A DNA stretch of 64,000 nucleotides from Owenia fusiformis (Eukaryota; Annelida; Polychaeta; Sabellida; Oweniidae): NCBI GenBank assembly GCA_903813345.2, contig CAIIXF020000008.1:16970822-17034821 (forward strand), in the 5' to 3' direction. The notes below the pieces were generated by a model, which searched no databases, was not told where the DNA came from, and saw only the letters and a list, made by a program, of their open reading frames with translations. Each line of letters begins with the position of its first letter. Within the stretch, counting starts at the first letter, position 1. Positions 22,431 through 34,322 of this stretch are shown one piece after another. A program made the translations under genes and the position numbers.

Positions 22431-23809
22431 CTACCCGGGACACTAGTAGCAGTCTATCACAGAATGGCCACAGTTCATCATTTGGTTCAAATTCGATCAC
22501 TTTATAGCCTATTTACTTGTAACAGGGCCATAGAAAAATTGAATTATGGAATAAAAAGATAATTGCATGGTTGATTTTCAATATGGATTTTATCCCACGG
22601 GAAATATGACATTGACCTCGGTATATTAAAATATTATAACCTATAATTATACGGTCCATGGTCAGAGCAATATCAGGTATATAATAGCAAGTGTTAAATC
22701 TCATATTTGGGACAAGGATTATATCAGGATTAGGAGCATGATATGATATCAAGGATGATATTGATATCATCCCGGGTAAATTCAAAAATTAAAAAAAGAT
22801 TATTTTTTTCAAAATTTTTCATTTTTCCAAAATTATACAAAGATTTTATTTTAATTGAATTTTTCAAATATTTTTATTTTTCTTTATTTTTCTAAGTATT
22901 ATGTTTTCTTGCCCTTAAATTCGCAATGTTCTTTGGAGTAGGATAATATGTAACGCAAATATTTCTAAGATTCAATCCTTTTTCTCTTGAATTCAACAGA
23001 AGATTTTGGGTAGGCATTGCTCTTGATCATTGTATAAGGTTGTTATTCACCTGTCGGGATGATATGGGTAATACCCCTCGGATGATATCGATACTGCGTT
23101 TCCTCAAGAAATATTGATATCATCCTTGTGATATTTCCCATATCAAATCCCTCCTGGTGAATAAGTACTTAAAATACATTACCTGTGAATAAAGACCCTG
23201 TGAAAAAGTGCTGCATTTTTGAGAGAATAGTGAATATGAATGACGTGTCGCAAAAAGGTCGCGCACGCATTGTTACACATTTTCGCTTTTTAACACGACA
23301 GAATGTGACGTTTTTAGAGAAAAATGTACACATATGGAAATCCTTTCGTCCTCCACATTTGCCTCTATATCTCAAGATATTTAAGGCGAATAACTCCGAT
23401 ATCGTATATGTATTAACAATGTGATAGGAGCATCATAAAACACGAATCAATTGATATTTTAGGTGAAATAAATATACGTGTTGCTGTGCTTGAAAGTAGG
23501 CGAATGGCGTAAATTAGCCCTATTTCAATGAATTTTGAAAACCTTTCGTCCTCCACTTTTCCACAACAGAAAACACATACTTTTGCGAACAAAATCAACT
23601 ATTTATTAATAAACTAGAGTTTAAGAACAAAATAATCATGTATGATTTATTAAAAATTGATCTCGAATTTTTTGTTTAATGTTCACCTGAAAAGTTGAAG
23701 GTAACAAAAATAAAACTTCCATCTACCTTTATCAAGACGAAAAATAAGTATAACACATATATTGTTTGAGTTATGAGCTTTTAAAGACGAAAAATAATTC
23801 AAAATGTTT

Positions 23810-23901
23810 CCTGGTTCTTGCTCTCATAACAATAACACGTTCACTTACACCAACTGGTCATCTGACCAGCCAAGTAATAGTGGAGGCATTGAATACTGTG
23901 T
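23810..23901 (+). pseudogene. Stray 90-bp C-type lectin fragment
   Basis: Encodes the part of the CTLD from PGSCSH to GGIEYCV, matching 39713-39805 with a few changes. It sits within segment B where the inverted copy (near 36786) has only about three unrelated bases. It is an isolated patch without the rest of the domain. Confidence 0.75.
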
Positions 23902-24195
23902 CAACAGGGGATATTTGCCAGATGTTTTGGTAAAAAACTCTTTTTTAAAAAAGAACGCGCAAGAATCGTGAACGGAGTTGGTTGATCTAAAAACTTCATC
24001 GAAACAGCTTTAAAATGATATATAACTTTAATTAAAATATTATCTTATAATCCGGGGAATCAAAGTTACATTCACGCGATACCCTTAAAAACAAATGCGC
24101 CACCTTTTTGCGACACGTCAATGTGAACATGGGGTAAATCATGTCAATGAACTTTGTCTCAAATGTTATAGTTGATGACCATGTTACACAACAAA

Positions 24196-24514
24196 ATGAA
24201 CAATAGTATTACTGTTGGCATTGTGCCTCGTGGCACTCGGTGAAAAATGCGGTTGTCCTAGGGGTCCACGGGGTTTTAGAGGTGTGAGGAGAAAGCCTGG
24301 TAAGGATGGTGCCCCCGGAGAAAGGGGACCTCAAGGACAAAAGGGTGATCCTGGACCACAGTGCGCTAAACCAAGTTCATGTCCAAGTGGATTCGTTTTC
24401 AACCCGTCTCTCAATTCCTGCTATTATTTTATGTACATCTATACCTTGTCATGGTTTGACGCAAATGTCTATTGTGCGCTACTGAACGCCCATTTGGTTG
24501 CAATAGAATCTTAA
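24196..24514 (+). pseudogene. Collagen/C-type lectin pseudogene
   Basis: The ATG at 24196 aligns with the start of the paralogue at 25147, but the signal peptide is shortened and out of frame. The collagen-like G-X-Y run is retained from 24215 on with one Gly replaced (GVRRKPG where the paralogue has GVRGKPG). The CTLD begins normally (CPSGFVF...C) and then ends abruptly after LVAIES at a TAA, where similarity also stops. The second half of the domain, including all sugar-binding residues, is absent. The inverted copy at 36197-36515 shares the truncation, so the defect predates the duplication. Confidence 0.85.
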
Positions 24515-24752
24515 ACCGTGTGGTAGCTCACAAAAGAATTATGTGAGTGTAAGTGCGCTTGGATGATGAGCTGGTTTTGTTGAAAATACAAGTTGCACTG
24601 CATGGATATTGTTCTTTTAGTGATACCTGGAGAAAAACCTCGTTAAAGTATTACGCAATTCACTAGCACCACGGGCATACAAATAATACAGCATAAATTT
24701 CAATAAAACCGTTACGAGGAATCATGAATGTCTACCGGCAAAGTGCAAGAAA

Positions 24753-25122
24753 TCATTTGTATTTTATTTTCTGGATAGATCACTACTCATATGATTTATT
24801 ATTGAGGTATAAGCTAACCTTACTAATATATAAATCAGTTTGAAATAAAGATTTGGATAAACAAAAAATACATAATTTTTTTCATCATGATTCGAGTAAA
24901 TATGTTAGGAAAATAGTTGTATCAAGGGACGTAAGTATAGATCAGGTAAGTTTTTACAATTTCCAGACATTTTACCGACGGAAGTATTTTAAGAAATATT
25001 GTATGACCAAGATTTCTGCAACAACATAAAAAAGCTGTTTGATAATAACTGTACCTGTAAATGAGGGGATAATATGAACTGGTACATTGGGTAAATTATG
25101 CTTTTTATCTGAAATGTTGTAG
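24753..25122. other. Upstream flank of lectin copy
   Basis: 24800-25122 is repeated directly at 38951-39270 and probably contains the promoter or upstream intron of the collagen-lectin family. No motif stands out beyond AT-rich sequence. Confidence 0.45.
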
Positions 25123-25146
25123 TTGATGACCATTTTACACAACAAA

Positions 25147-25534
25147 ATGGACAATATTGTTAAAGTGTTCCTCTGCTTGGGATTGTGCTTTGTGGCACTC
25201 GGGGAAAAATGCGATTGTCCTAGGGGTCCACGAGGTTTTAGAGGTGTGAGGGGAAAGCCTGGTAAGGATGGTGCCCCTGGAGAAAGGGGACCCCAGGGAC
25301 AAAAGGGTGACCCTGGAACACAGTGCGCTAAACCAAGTTCATGTCCAAGTGGATTCGTTTTCAATCCGTCTCTCAATTCCTGCTATTATTTTATGTACAT
25401 CTATACCTTGTCATGGTTTGACGCAAATGTCTATTGTGCGCTACAGAACGCCCATTTGGTCGCAATAGAATCTGAAACTGAGCAAAAGTATATTTGGGAC
25501 AAAATATCTTGGGATCAAAATCAAGGAAAAAGGT
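25147..25534 (+). pseudogene. Collagen/C-type lectin gene, truncated by rearrangement
   Basis: Starts with an intact signal peptide (MDNIVKVFLCLGLCFVALG). A Cys-x-Cys pair and a collagen-like run follow (GPRGFRGVRG...GDPG), then the first half of a CTLD through IWDKISWDQNQGK. At 25533 the sequence switches to LINE DNA and a stop follows a few residues later (KRSH). The direct copy at 39295 continues into the complete domain, so this copy lost its C-terminal half, including the sugar site. The 5' half is better preserved than in the 39295 copy, which has a frameshift in the collagen run. Confidence 0.85.
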
Positions 25535-27410
25535 CTCATTGAAATATTTCTTGGGCAGAAAAAGGTTAAAGAGTGTCTTAAAATTCTAGTTGCTTGGTTG
25601 CGATGTTGGTCAAAAAGACTATGGACATAATAAGGCACTTCCTTTCTTACAATTTTGAACATCAGTCTTAGATTTTTTCGTGTCTTTTGTCAGTAAGCGA
25701 TTTCCACTGTAAACATTTTAAAGTTTTTGAGGTGTTAGAGCCATGCAGTACCCCAGCACATATAACAGCAGCTTGGTAGTGGATTTTATCAAGCTTTGAC
25801 AAGGCCGCCAAGGATGACGATCCGTAAATGGAGCTACAATAGTCAAAATGAGACGCCAAATATGAATTATACATTATTTCAAGATGTTGCGATTGTATTT
25901 TGTTTGATATGAGCTTCAAAGGATTTAACAGTTTTTGAACTTTATTAGACAGATAGTTTATATGGTCATTAAAAGTCAAATTCTCATCTAAGATGAAACC
26001 CAGGTGCTTGTGTGATTGCTTTTGGGGGATCATTTCACCATCAAAGTAAAGCGGAGACATTTGAATATTTTTTTGTCGGGTTGAGCGAAAAACTAAATGA
26101 GCACTTTTAGATGCTTTAAATTTCAATTGCCAGGTTCTAGACCATGCACTTAAAAGATTTAGGTCATTTTGGAGTTGGCCAGTTTGATTACCAGAAGGGT
26201 GAAAGAAAGAGTATAAGGAGGTATCATCTGCATAGATAAAATTTTTCGAGGTCAGAGTGTCAGGGAGGTCATTTATGTATATCAGAAACATCAGGGGTCC
26301 GATTATGGAGCCCTGAGGCACACCGGAGTTTATGAAGTGGTCAGGAGAGAAGTTTGATGTGTGATCATCTACAGTGACACAGACTTTTCGATTTTCTCAG
26401 TAAGAAGAGCAGAGGTCGGCTAATTTACCTTGAATTCCATATGATTTCATCTTGTGAATGAGTAAGTTATGCGGTACAGTATCAAAAGCAGACGCCACGT
26501 CTAAATAAACAGAATTAACACAGTTACCTTTTTCCATTTCGTTAAAGATATAGTCAGTTATTGCTAAAAGTTGTAGCTCAGTGTTGTGTCCTGGAAGAAA
26601 TCCAGATTGAAATTGATAAAGAAGGTTATTTTCAAGTAGATGCGTTAAAATGCGATTATACACAATTTTTTCAAAAATTTGGGAAAAAGTGCTTAGCAAA
26701 GTAATCGGTCTATCTCAACTTGAGATCTATCAGACTTCTTATAAATTGGAGAAATGTTTCCAAGTTTCCAGCAACTAGGAAATTGGCCACATGCAAAAAT
26801 CATGTTAAACAATTTTGATAACTGGAAGGATAATGCTTCCTGGGCTATTTTTGTCATTCTGTTATTAATTTTGTCAAGACCACAGGCTTTATCGCGATCA
26901 AAGGACTGGATTATTTGAAGAATTTCATCTGGATTGGTAGATAAATGGTCAATTGATATTCCAGTTCTATTTGGAAAATGTGGAAGTGCATCGTTATCCA
27001 CTTGGTTTAAATTATGATATTTTGAAGAAAAAAAGTTAAGGAAACACTCAGCTTTTTCACCCTCAGTTGTAGCTATGTGATCTGAAAAATTGCACTTCAA
27101 ACTAGGGAGTAAAGCATGAAAAGTTCTGGATAGAAAAGAATTGACTATGTTCCAGTATTGTTTTCCTTTACAGGTTGATTCATTAATCTGTTTTACAATA
27201 TTTTCCTGGTAATTTAATTTTGCCTCTTTTATTAAGGATTTGACCTTTTCAGCTTGAGCAGTGTAGTTGTCAAAAATAGTTGTGTCATTTTTTGATTTGG
27301 TTTTCCGATAAAGTCGTTCTTTCTTATTGATTTCGCGTTTAATTTTTGAGTTCATCCAAGGTTGATCATTTGCATTTAAAATTGTTGTTTTTTGAGGAAT
27401 GTATTTTGAA
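25533..27410 (-). pseudogene. LINE fragment (CR1/L2-like RT), both ends missing
   Basis: Minus-strand pieces 26693-27355, 26397-26699 and 25668-26321 cover the endonuclease-RT linker, RT fingers and palm (YADDTS) and thumb. A frameshift near 26697, an in-frame stop near 26399 and another frameshift near 25672 disable it. The same defects at a constant offset of 37228 occur at 62761-64000. The element's 3' end is missing at the lectin junction (25533), unlike a normal target-primed insertion. Confidence 0.85.
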
Positions 27411-27691
27411 AATCACCCACCATTCAAAGAGGATTGGTTCATGATATGAAACTACCGTGACCTCTAACAAAAGAGTTGGTAGCGCACATTAAAGTAATTC
27501 AGTGTAACCCCAAAAACATGTCGAAGCATTTGATATATTTCCTAGACATATATCTACTTTTATAATATTCATTTGTTATATATAAGAGTCAATACAAGAA
27601 TATATATCTATATACATATAATTATATACTTCTTCATGTCATGAAATGCTTGAACTCATAAAAATTGATATTTGAGTGAGTGCAACATATT
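27411..27691. other. AT-rich spacer
   Basis: Contains TA-rich microsatellite-like sequence at 27580-27630. No gene. Confidence 0.4.
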
Positions 27692-28537
27692 TCATTAGTA
27701 TAATTCGGTCACGATAGCAACAGGCTGATTTTCTTTGCAAAATATGATAGAAATTATTTAAAATAGCAATATGTTAATTTATGTTTTGTAAGTAGATTAT
27801 ATAGTTTATTTATTAGATATTAAATGTAACTCACTCAACTAGAAAATTAGCAAATCCCACCGAACACAACATAATTTAATGAATCCCTCATCAACAAACA
27901 TAATATAAATTATGAGAACCAAGCAAGTAGTAGTATTTATTGTCTCCTTTAGCAAATTTACATCCATGTGACGTTTCATATAGTAAATTCCTTCTTGAGT
28001 AGAGGCCCTATGGCCATGAACCACTTGCCTCTAAAATTTTGAACAAAACATGATAGTGGTATTTGCAACCATGAAAAATATTTCTCCTTGAAAATGGTAG
28101 CCAATTTGAATTCAGTAGCCATCTTGAAAATTATAAAATCTGATCCATATCTGACAATTGGCATTTAAGGTATATACCAAAAATCACAATTTAATGAAAA
28201 GTTACGGCCATTTTGAACGCTACAAAAAATTATTTCCATTATTCAGATTTTAAAATGGCGGCTATGTAACTTAGTCAGGAAAATACGAATGTAAATTATT
28301 CATCGTATATATGAACGTAAAGTTACTTAAAACACCATTAAAATACGAACTTACTTAGTTCAATGATGACAATAGAAGAACATGATGATGTTACGTGATG
28401 AGATGATGCATAACTGAATAAAAGATTGATAAAAGTTATACAATTTTAAATTTACAACTCATCATAGAATATTTCTCAAAGGGTGTCCTGGCTACAATAC
28501 AACCGTCATGCTTTTGTTTGAATTAAAAAAGTTGTTA

Positions 28538-28928
28538 TTGAAAAGCAAAAGTCTTTTCTGGGTCACCGCGAATGGCATGATTTCCTCGAGTCTCTTCAGT
28601 TGCAAGGCAACCATACTGGGACCGATTCGTGTCGTTCCACTACTGCCCTTGGTGGAGGCTCGCTTCCATACTGTATGACTCCCGGAGTCTACCAAAGCAC
28701 GTTAGTGGAGGAACCAACCACAGTCTCACAATCTGTCTCCGACAAGAGCGGTCAGAGAACCAACCCAAGCCAAGGGCCGGTATACGGTTGGACCTTCGGA
28801 CCGGGTGCCCGTAGTGACAATGATCAACAACTCCGTACCTGGGGCTCGAACGCGGGACCTCCGTATCCCCCGGTACATTCGAACACAGTCTAACCCACTC
28901 GGCCAAACTGCTTAGGTGTCTAAACTGC
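28538..28928 (-). repeat. tRNA-derived SINE, A-prime copy
   Basis: Near-identical inverted copy of 13245-13632, with the same A and B boxes on the minus strand. Confidence 0.8.
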
Positions 28929-30169
28929 TAAAAAATGTAATATGTGTTCTACAATTTACCTTGAATGAACATGAACGAGCCCATAATAATCTTATTTTCT
29001 AAACCACTTGTTTGAAATTACTAATTACTATCACCACGCGCAAGTGTTTAATTGGCTACTTCGCGTAATTGCGCCTTCTGAGATCTCATATGCAACAGAA
29101 GAATGCTAATGCGAATTCGATTACAAAACATTTTACTTTTGAATCAATCATTTTTCAATGTTCATAAGCATTAGGTTTTATTACAGTCGGAGATATATAT
29201 TTTAAGAACTTAGAAAAAAGTCTGATATAAAGTCACCACAACGCGACATTTTTAGAATAATCGTGTACATTGTAGGCGTATAATAATAATAAAACGTTCA
29301 TCGATTTTGAAAGGACTATTCTCGGTTTGGAGAACGAAGTTCGTCACTCTAATTGAGCGTTATCCCTGCTTCGGACAAATTTGATTTTTTTACATAATAT
29401 AGATTTGAATGTCTTCTTTTGAATAGTCATAATTTAATTTGGGTAATATTTCTAGATTTTTCATATAAAAATTACTAGTGAACCACCCAACGTCGCTTTT
29501 ATGATTCGTACCACTTTTTTTAACTTGATGTATTGCATATTTCCGTGGGTCGAATTGAGAAAAAATACAAACAAAGTGTACAGGGATATGTCATGAGCAT
29601 ATAATGAAAAAATCTTTTCATATGTTTTTAAGAAACATTCGAAAATAATTCATTCTTAAATCGTGTTACATTTTCGAGATATTCTCTGACATTCTATACA
29701 GATTTATCCAATAGAGGGCCTCCCAAAAGAGTGACTTTAGATTTTTGGCATTTCACAAGTCATTTTTAAAATTGATTTATCATCTATTAATTAGATGTCA
29801 CCACTTGCTATGAACTACATGTACGTGGTGAATATAAGCAAGTCAATTGCTGTGAGCTGGAGAGGGTGTATTTATATCACTGACTTCTATCCTACCACGT
29901 GATTACGTTTTAAAAGAAATATGGGGCCCGGGGCTACAGTGAAGTTGCAAATGGAGCAGGTATTCTCTATCTTTTCGACGGGGCTTTTCTGCTAATAATA
30001 CACTGAAAACTGCCTGATGAATTTATACAATATATTGTAGAACACTTGGAATAAACATGTATGTAAAATCCAGTATACATTCAGAAATATTGAAATAAAC
30101 AAACGTCCTCCCTTCACGGCTTCACTGTAGCCTGTACCCCTTTTAAAGGGATACATCAGTGAGTTAAAA

Positions 30170-30262
30170 ATAAAAAAATCAGTGCGGGGGATGGACGGGG
30201 AATCGAACCACAGTTCATCGCGTAGGAGGTGAGGAACTTGCCACAAGACTACGGCTCTTTCT
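30170..30262 (-). repeat. tRNA-like block, A-prime copy
   Basis: Direct copy of 1590-1690 (B box GGTTCGATTCCCC on the minus strand), one base shorter in a neighbouring A-run. Confidence 0.45.
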
Positions 30263-30545
30263 ACCTCTGTCTTTTTGATTTAAACCTTAAAATTCGCCCA
30301 AGCATCGATCAACTTGGTTATTATATAAATTACACTTTCATTGTTCAACCAAGCTACAATTAGCCATTGATGAGACATAGTCTAGAGAGATTAAACAACA
30401 CGTAAGTTTACAAAACGTGAACCTTAGAAAAATGGCGCCCGTATAAGATTTTTTGTGTTCTTTTTACAATTTATATTTTGACACGATTGCGATGAAACGT
30501 ACACCTCGAAAGCGCCGTTGGTGTGGACGTAGCTTAAGGGTAAGC

Positions 30546-30815
30546 TAGCTACGTTCACACCAACGGCGCTTTTATGGCGCTTTAATGCGGCGTGCGAAGC
30601 GGCTTTGCACGTCGCATTAAAGCGCCATCAAAGCGCCGTTGGTGTGAACTTAGCTTAAAGTAACTGGAAAATGTAATTGTAAATGTAATAACATTTTCGA
30701 ACCTTTAAGCTACGTTCACACCAACGGCGCTTTGATGGCGCTTTAATTCGACGTGCAAAGCCGCTTCGCACGCCGCATTAAAGCGCCATCAAAGCGCCGT
30801 TGGTGTGAACGTAGC
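30546..30815. repeat. GC-rich foldbacks, A-prime copy
   Basis: Direct copy of the paired GTTCACACCAACGGCGC foldbacks at 1970-2245. Confidence 0.65.
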
Positions 30816-31937
30816 TAGCTTACCCTTAAGCTAGCTTTAGTGACATGAACAAAGGACATTTAGCTTCTCCGATATAATTCACAATTTTCAGAAATTCACA
30901 TCAGTTGATTACGCTTTGCACGCCGCTTTAAAACCCCGATGACTCCAGAGGTAGTTTAATCCGGTAGCCGACAGGCGTTTCTTGCATTATTGAATACAAG
31001 CTAACCTTATATTCGCGAATGCAACTAACGCCTGTCGGCTACCTGATTAACCCAGTATTATATGACCAAGTCATTTAAATATGAATGGAATAGTGGCAGG
31101 TACTATTCGTATTGACATGAGTTTCCAGTAAATTAATAGGTTAATAGGCCAAGCAAATGGGCTCATAAAAGGCCCAAACATCCCCAAAATTGCAACAGTT
31201 TTTAAATTAGTCTTATATTATGTATTGATATCAGTTGAAAAACATATCAAAAATTTAGAAAAATGTATGCAGTGGACAAATATGAAATTTCACTTCCTAG
31301 GTACCCCCTACAACCCTACCCCAAAATTGAGTATTGGTAGGAAACAATTTTTCCTTCCCAAATGGAATACTTTAGTAATTGGTCATTTGACCCCAAAGTA
31401 TAACAAAATAGGCCACAAAACAGGCATGTTATCACATATCTATTGAGATATTTTAGGATCAGTTTGTCAGAAAAGCATGAAAAAAATCATGGTGTTACAT
31501 ATTTATATGAACTTTATATTTGGTGAGTATCAGAATTCTAATATGTATACTTAGGAAGAAAAAAAATATTTCATTTTCATAGTTTTGCCCCGCCTACTAT
31601 AGGGGAGACTATAGTTTTGATGATTAACTCCAACAATGCATCACATTTGTATTAGAGTTGACATCTAAATCATTTATATAGGATTGCCATCATCTAAAAT
31701 ACAAGTTTTGTGACGGTTTATACCTTATTAGTATGAAAAATAGGAATTATTAGTTGCACCAGGTGAAATGTTAAGGTGACCTCACTTGTATTTGATGAAT
31801 AATTACATATCACCACTCTGATATTAGGGTATGCGGTAACTGCTCTATACTAGGCTTATCTAAATAATGTAAGTTGTAGTTTCTGTGGAATTTACAAAAT
31901 TTAAATTCATCAGATAAATAAATCGTTACATATTATT

Positions 31938-33730
31938 TTTTTATTTTTATTTATTTATATAAGTGCCACGCACCTTAATCGGCACCCAGCCTTATCAGGC
32001 TTATGAGGCACTATACAAATACATATACATGAAATTACAGTGTGTTATTTATACAATTTTTTGTCGTTTTTCAAGTGCTGACATTATAAATTTTGCTGTA
32101 AGTTTTACACAATTTTTATTTGAAAGAAGATGTTTCAGTAAATCTTGATTATCATGAACCATAGGGGGTCTGATTATAGTTTTTCTCAAATCTTTGTAAC
32201 AAGAGCATTCTAGAAGAAAATGTTTCTCAGTTTCTTTATGTCCGCATTTACATGCCTCACAGAGTCTTTGTTCAACAGCAAGGTCTTTATATCGACCAGT
32301 TTCTATGTTCAGGTGAAGAGTACCTGACCGAGTTCTAGCAATAACAGATCTTTGATTCCTTGATAAAAATAGTTTTATATAATCCTCTGTACCAAAATTG
32401 TCTTTAATTAACTTATATGTACGTAACTTTGGCATTGTAGTTATTTGAGCTGTCCATTTATGTATAAAGCGATTCATTTCAGAATCTTTTACAGTTTTTA
32501 ATGTTGACCTTGCACTTGAATGATTAAAGAAACGTTCATTATAGAGGTCTAACAGGTTAGAATATATCTTTGACCTCTTTACACCATCCTCTATGGCCTT
32601 TTTCAGCATTGGCATAGTCAAAGTCAAATATTCTTCGAGTAATCCTTGTTCTTGGCATTCTACTAAGTCGGATGAATAAACGAACCATTTCAACATGGTG
32701 CCTAACACATGGTGGTATCCAGCCTATATCTCCATACATAGCTGGAATGGGAGCATATTTCCCTAAGCCCATAAATGTTCTCATGGCACGGTTTTGGACA
32801 GTATTTGGTTTGTCGTAGTCTTTATAGCCCCAAACTCCAGCCCCGTAATCCATGATGGGGATAACGGTTGCATTATACATCTTTGTGAATGTCGAATAAT
32901 GAAGTCCATTAATCGAATAATATTTTCCAATAAGAGCGCCAAGGGATCGAGAACTTGCATCAGCTAGAGTGGAAACCATTTCAGTGTAGTCGAGAGTCTC
33001 ATTCATAACAACTCCAAGATAGCGATAAGAGTTTATTTTTCCAATTTTTGCATCCCCTAACACAAATATTGTTTCTGTTAACATTGTCGACGCTCTCCTA
33101 AAGTGCACTTCTTTCGTTTTTTCAACATTTACAGTCAGTCGCCACTTATATATCCAATCATGAAGACAGTTCAGCATAAATCTTTTAAGTGAATTTGAAA
33201 ACTTTTCAAACCAAAATAAAACTGATTTTCTCTTATATGGTGACAATTCTCTAAGTGTTGAAGTCAATGAAAAATTAATTGAGATTTCAGCTCACTTCAC
33301 TAGTCAAGCTTTTAAAGCTCTTGATCAAGATCTTTTTAATAACTAGGGTAAAGAATTGAGGTAGAGGGTGGGGCAAGCAGAGTAAACACAGTAATACATT
33401 CCATATTATTGCAAATGTTCAGTGTATTTTCCTAATCAATCAATATTTTTTGTCAAAATAGTTACAATTGCCGCTAATGTTATCTAATAACCTTGGCAAT
33501 TTTTCTTATGTACACATTTGATGATTGATCGAAATAAACTGGAATATTAAAAAAAAAAAAAAAGTTCAGCATTTGTTGCAGCTTTAATTCAGTTGGTGCG
33601 ATCAATGCAACATCATCAGCATACAGTAATATGCTTACATTGTCTCCTGCGATATCGACACCTGCATTAAGCCTTTTTATTTCCGTAACGAGATCATTTT
33701 CAAAGATTACATAAGAGTACATTACTTTGG
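31938..33730 (-). pseudogene. 5'-truncated LINE, A-prime copy, split by an insertion
   Basis: Same remnant as 3362-4755, with the same frameshift, so both descend from one insertion that was duplicated with the segment. Here the RT frame is split just after the YADD region (LKLQQMLN) by the 395-bp insertion at 33178-33572. Confidence 0.85.
33178..33563 (+). mobile_element. Short LINE insertion with poly(A) and TSD
   Basis: The 386-bp insertion is flanked by GTTCAGCAT on both sides (33169-33177 and 33564-33572). The empty site is seen at 4598-4612. It opens with a plus-strand LINE C-terminus (NLLSEFENFSNQ... FLLYGDNSL... to a stop near 33345), followed by about 200 bp of 3' UTR and a run of A. 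This is a classic severely 5'-truncated target-primed insertion. It happened after segment A was duplicated. Confidence 0.92.
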
Positions 33731-34313
33731 AACTATCAATTGGATGTATAATGCTGTAGAAACGAATTTATGGTTATTAAACGGAATTTAAACTGATAGA
33801 GCACATTTAAATCTCAGATATCTGGGGAGTCTTTCATTAATATAATTTCAGTGCGTAGGAATGATGGTAAATCTGTTGGTCAGGTTGGAAAACATTGAGT
33901 GTACATGTGCTACATTCAGAATCGGATGCAGATATTGTGATTGTGAAAACTGCATTGCAAAGTGTCCAAACCTCAAATACAGTACTCATACAGATCTCCT
34001 TGTGCTTCTCATTTATCATGCACAAAACACAAACTTCAACATTTTCTTCAAACCTGAACCAAAAGCAGCAACCCAAGAATCAAAATGTTGGAATATAAAT
34101 GAAATAAGATTGTCTTCGGGAAAAGTGGTCTGTGACAATATTTTGTTTATCTTTTCTGGGGTGTGACAACGCATTCAGGTTATATATGGCATAGACAAGA
34201 AGCTATCATTGAGGCAGATAGAAAAGAGTGAGTCGTTTCGGTAACAAAATGTCTAAACGTCGAAGGCACGATATTTCTTTTTTCCTTTTTTTCACGCGTT
34301 GTAGGCAGAATCC

Positions 34314-34322
34314 CCCCCACGC
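34314..34322. other. Deletion junction in A-prime
   Basis: GGCAGAATCCCC (matching 5334-5345) is joined to GCTACTTTTG (matching 8706-8715) with a few extra C-rich bases between, removing 3.36 kb. The junction lies inside the left arm of the 5265-5685 foldback. Confidence 0.8.

Larger units (their letters stand above)
22110..24752 (+). repeat. Segment B, duplicated in inverted orientation
   Basis: Matches the reverse complement of 35479-38225. Differences are about 300 bp (22470-22770) missing there, a 472-bp insertion and about 85 bp extra there, and a 90-bp lectin patch here. It contains the lectin pseudogene at 24196-24514 and small ATGATATC/GATATCAT palindromes at 22740-22785 and 23050-23160. 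Confidence 0.8.

Noticed and set aside
33148-33267. N-terminal extension of the RT frame at 32557-33267 (MTSTLRELSPYKRK...)
   Set aside because: These codons are the inserted LINE read on the wrong strand; the true RT frame is interrupted there.
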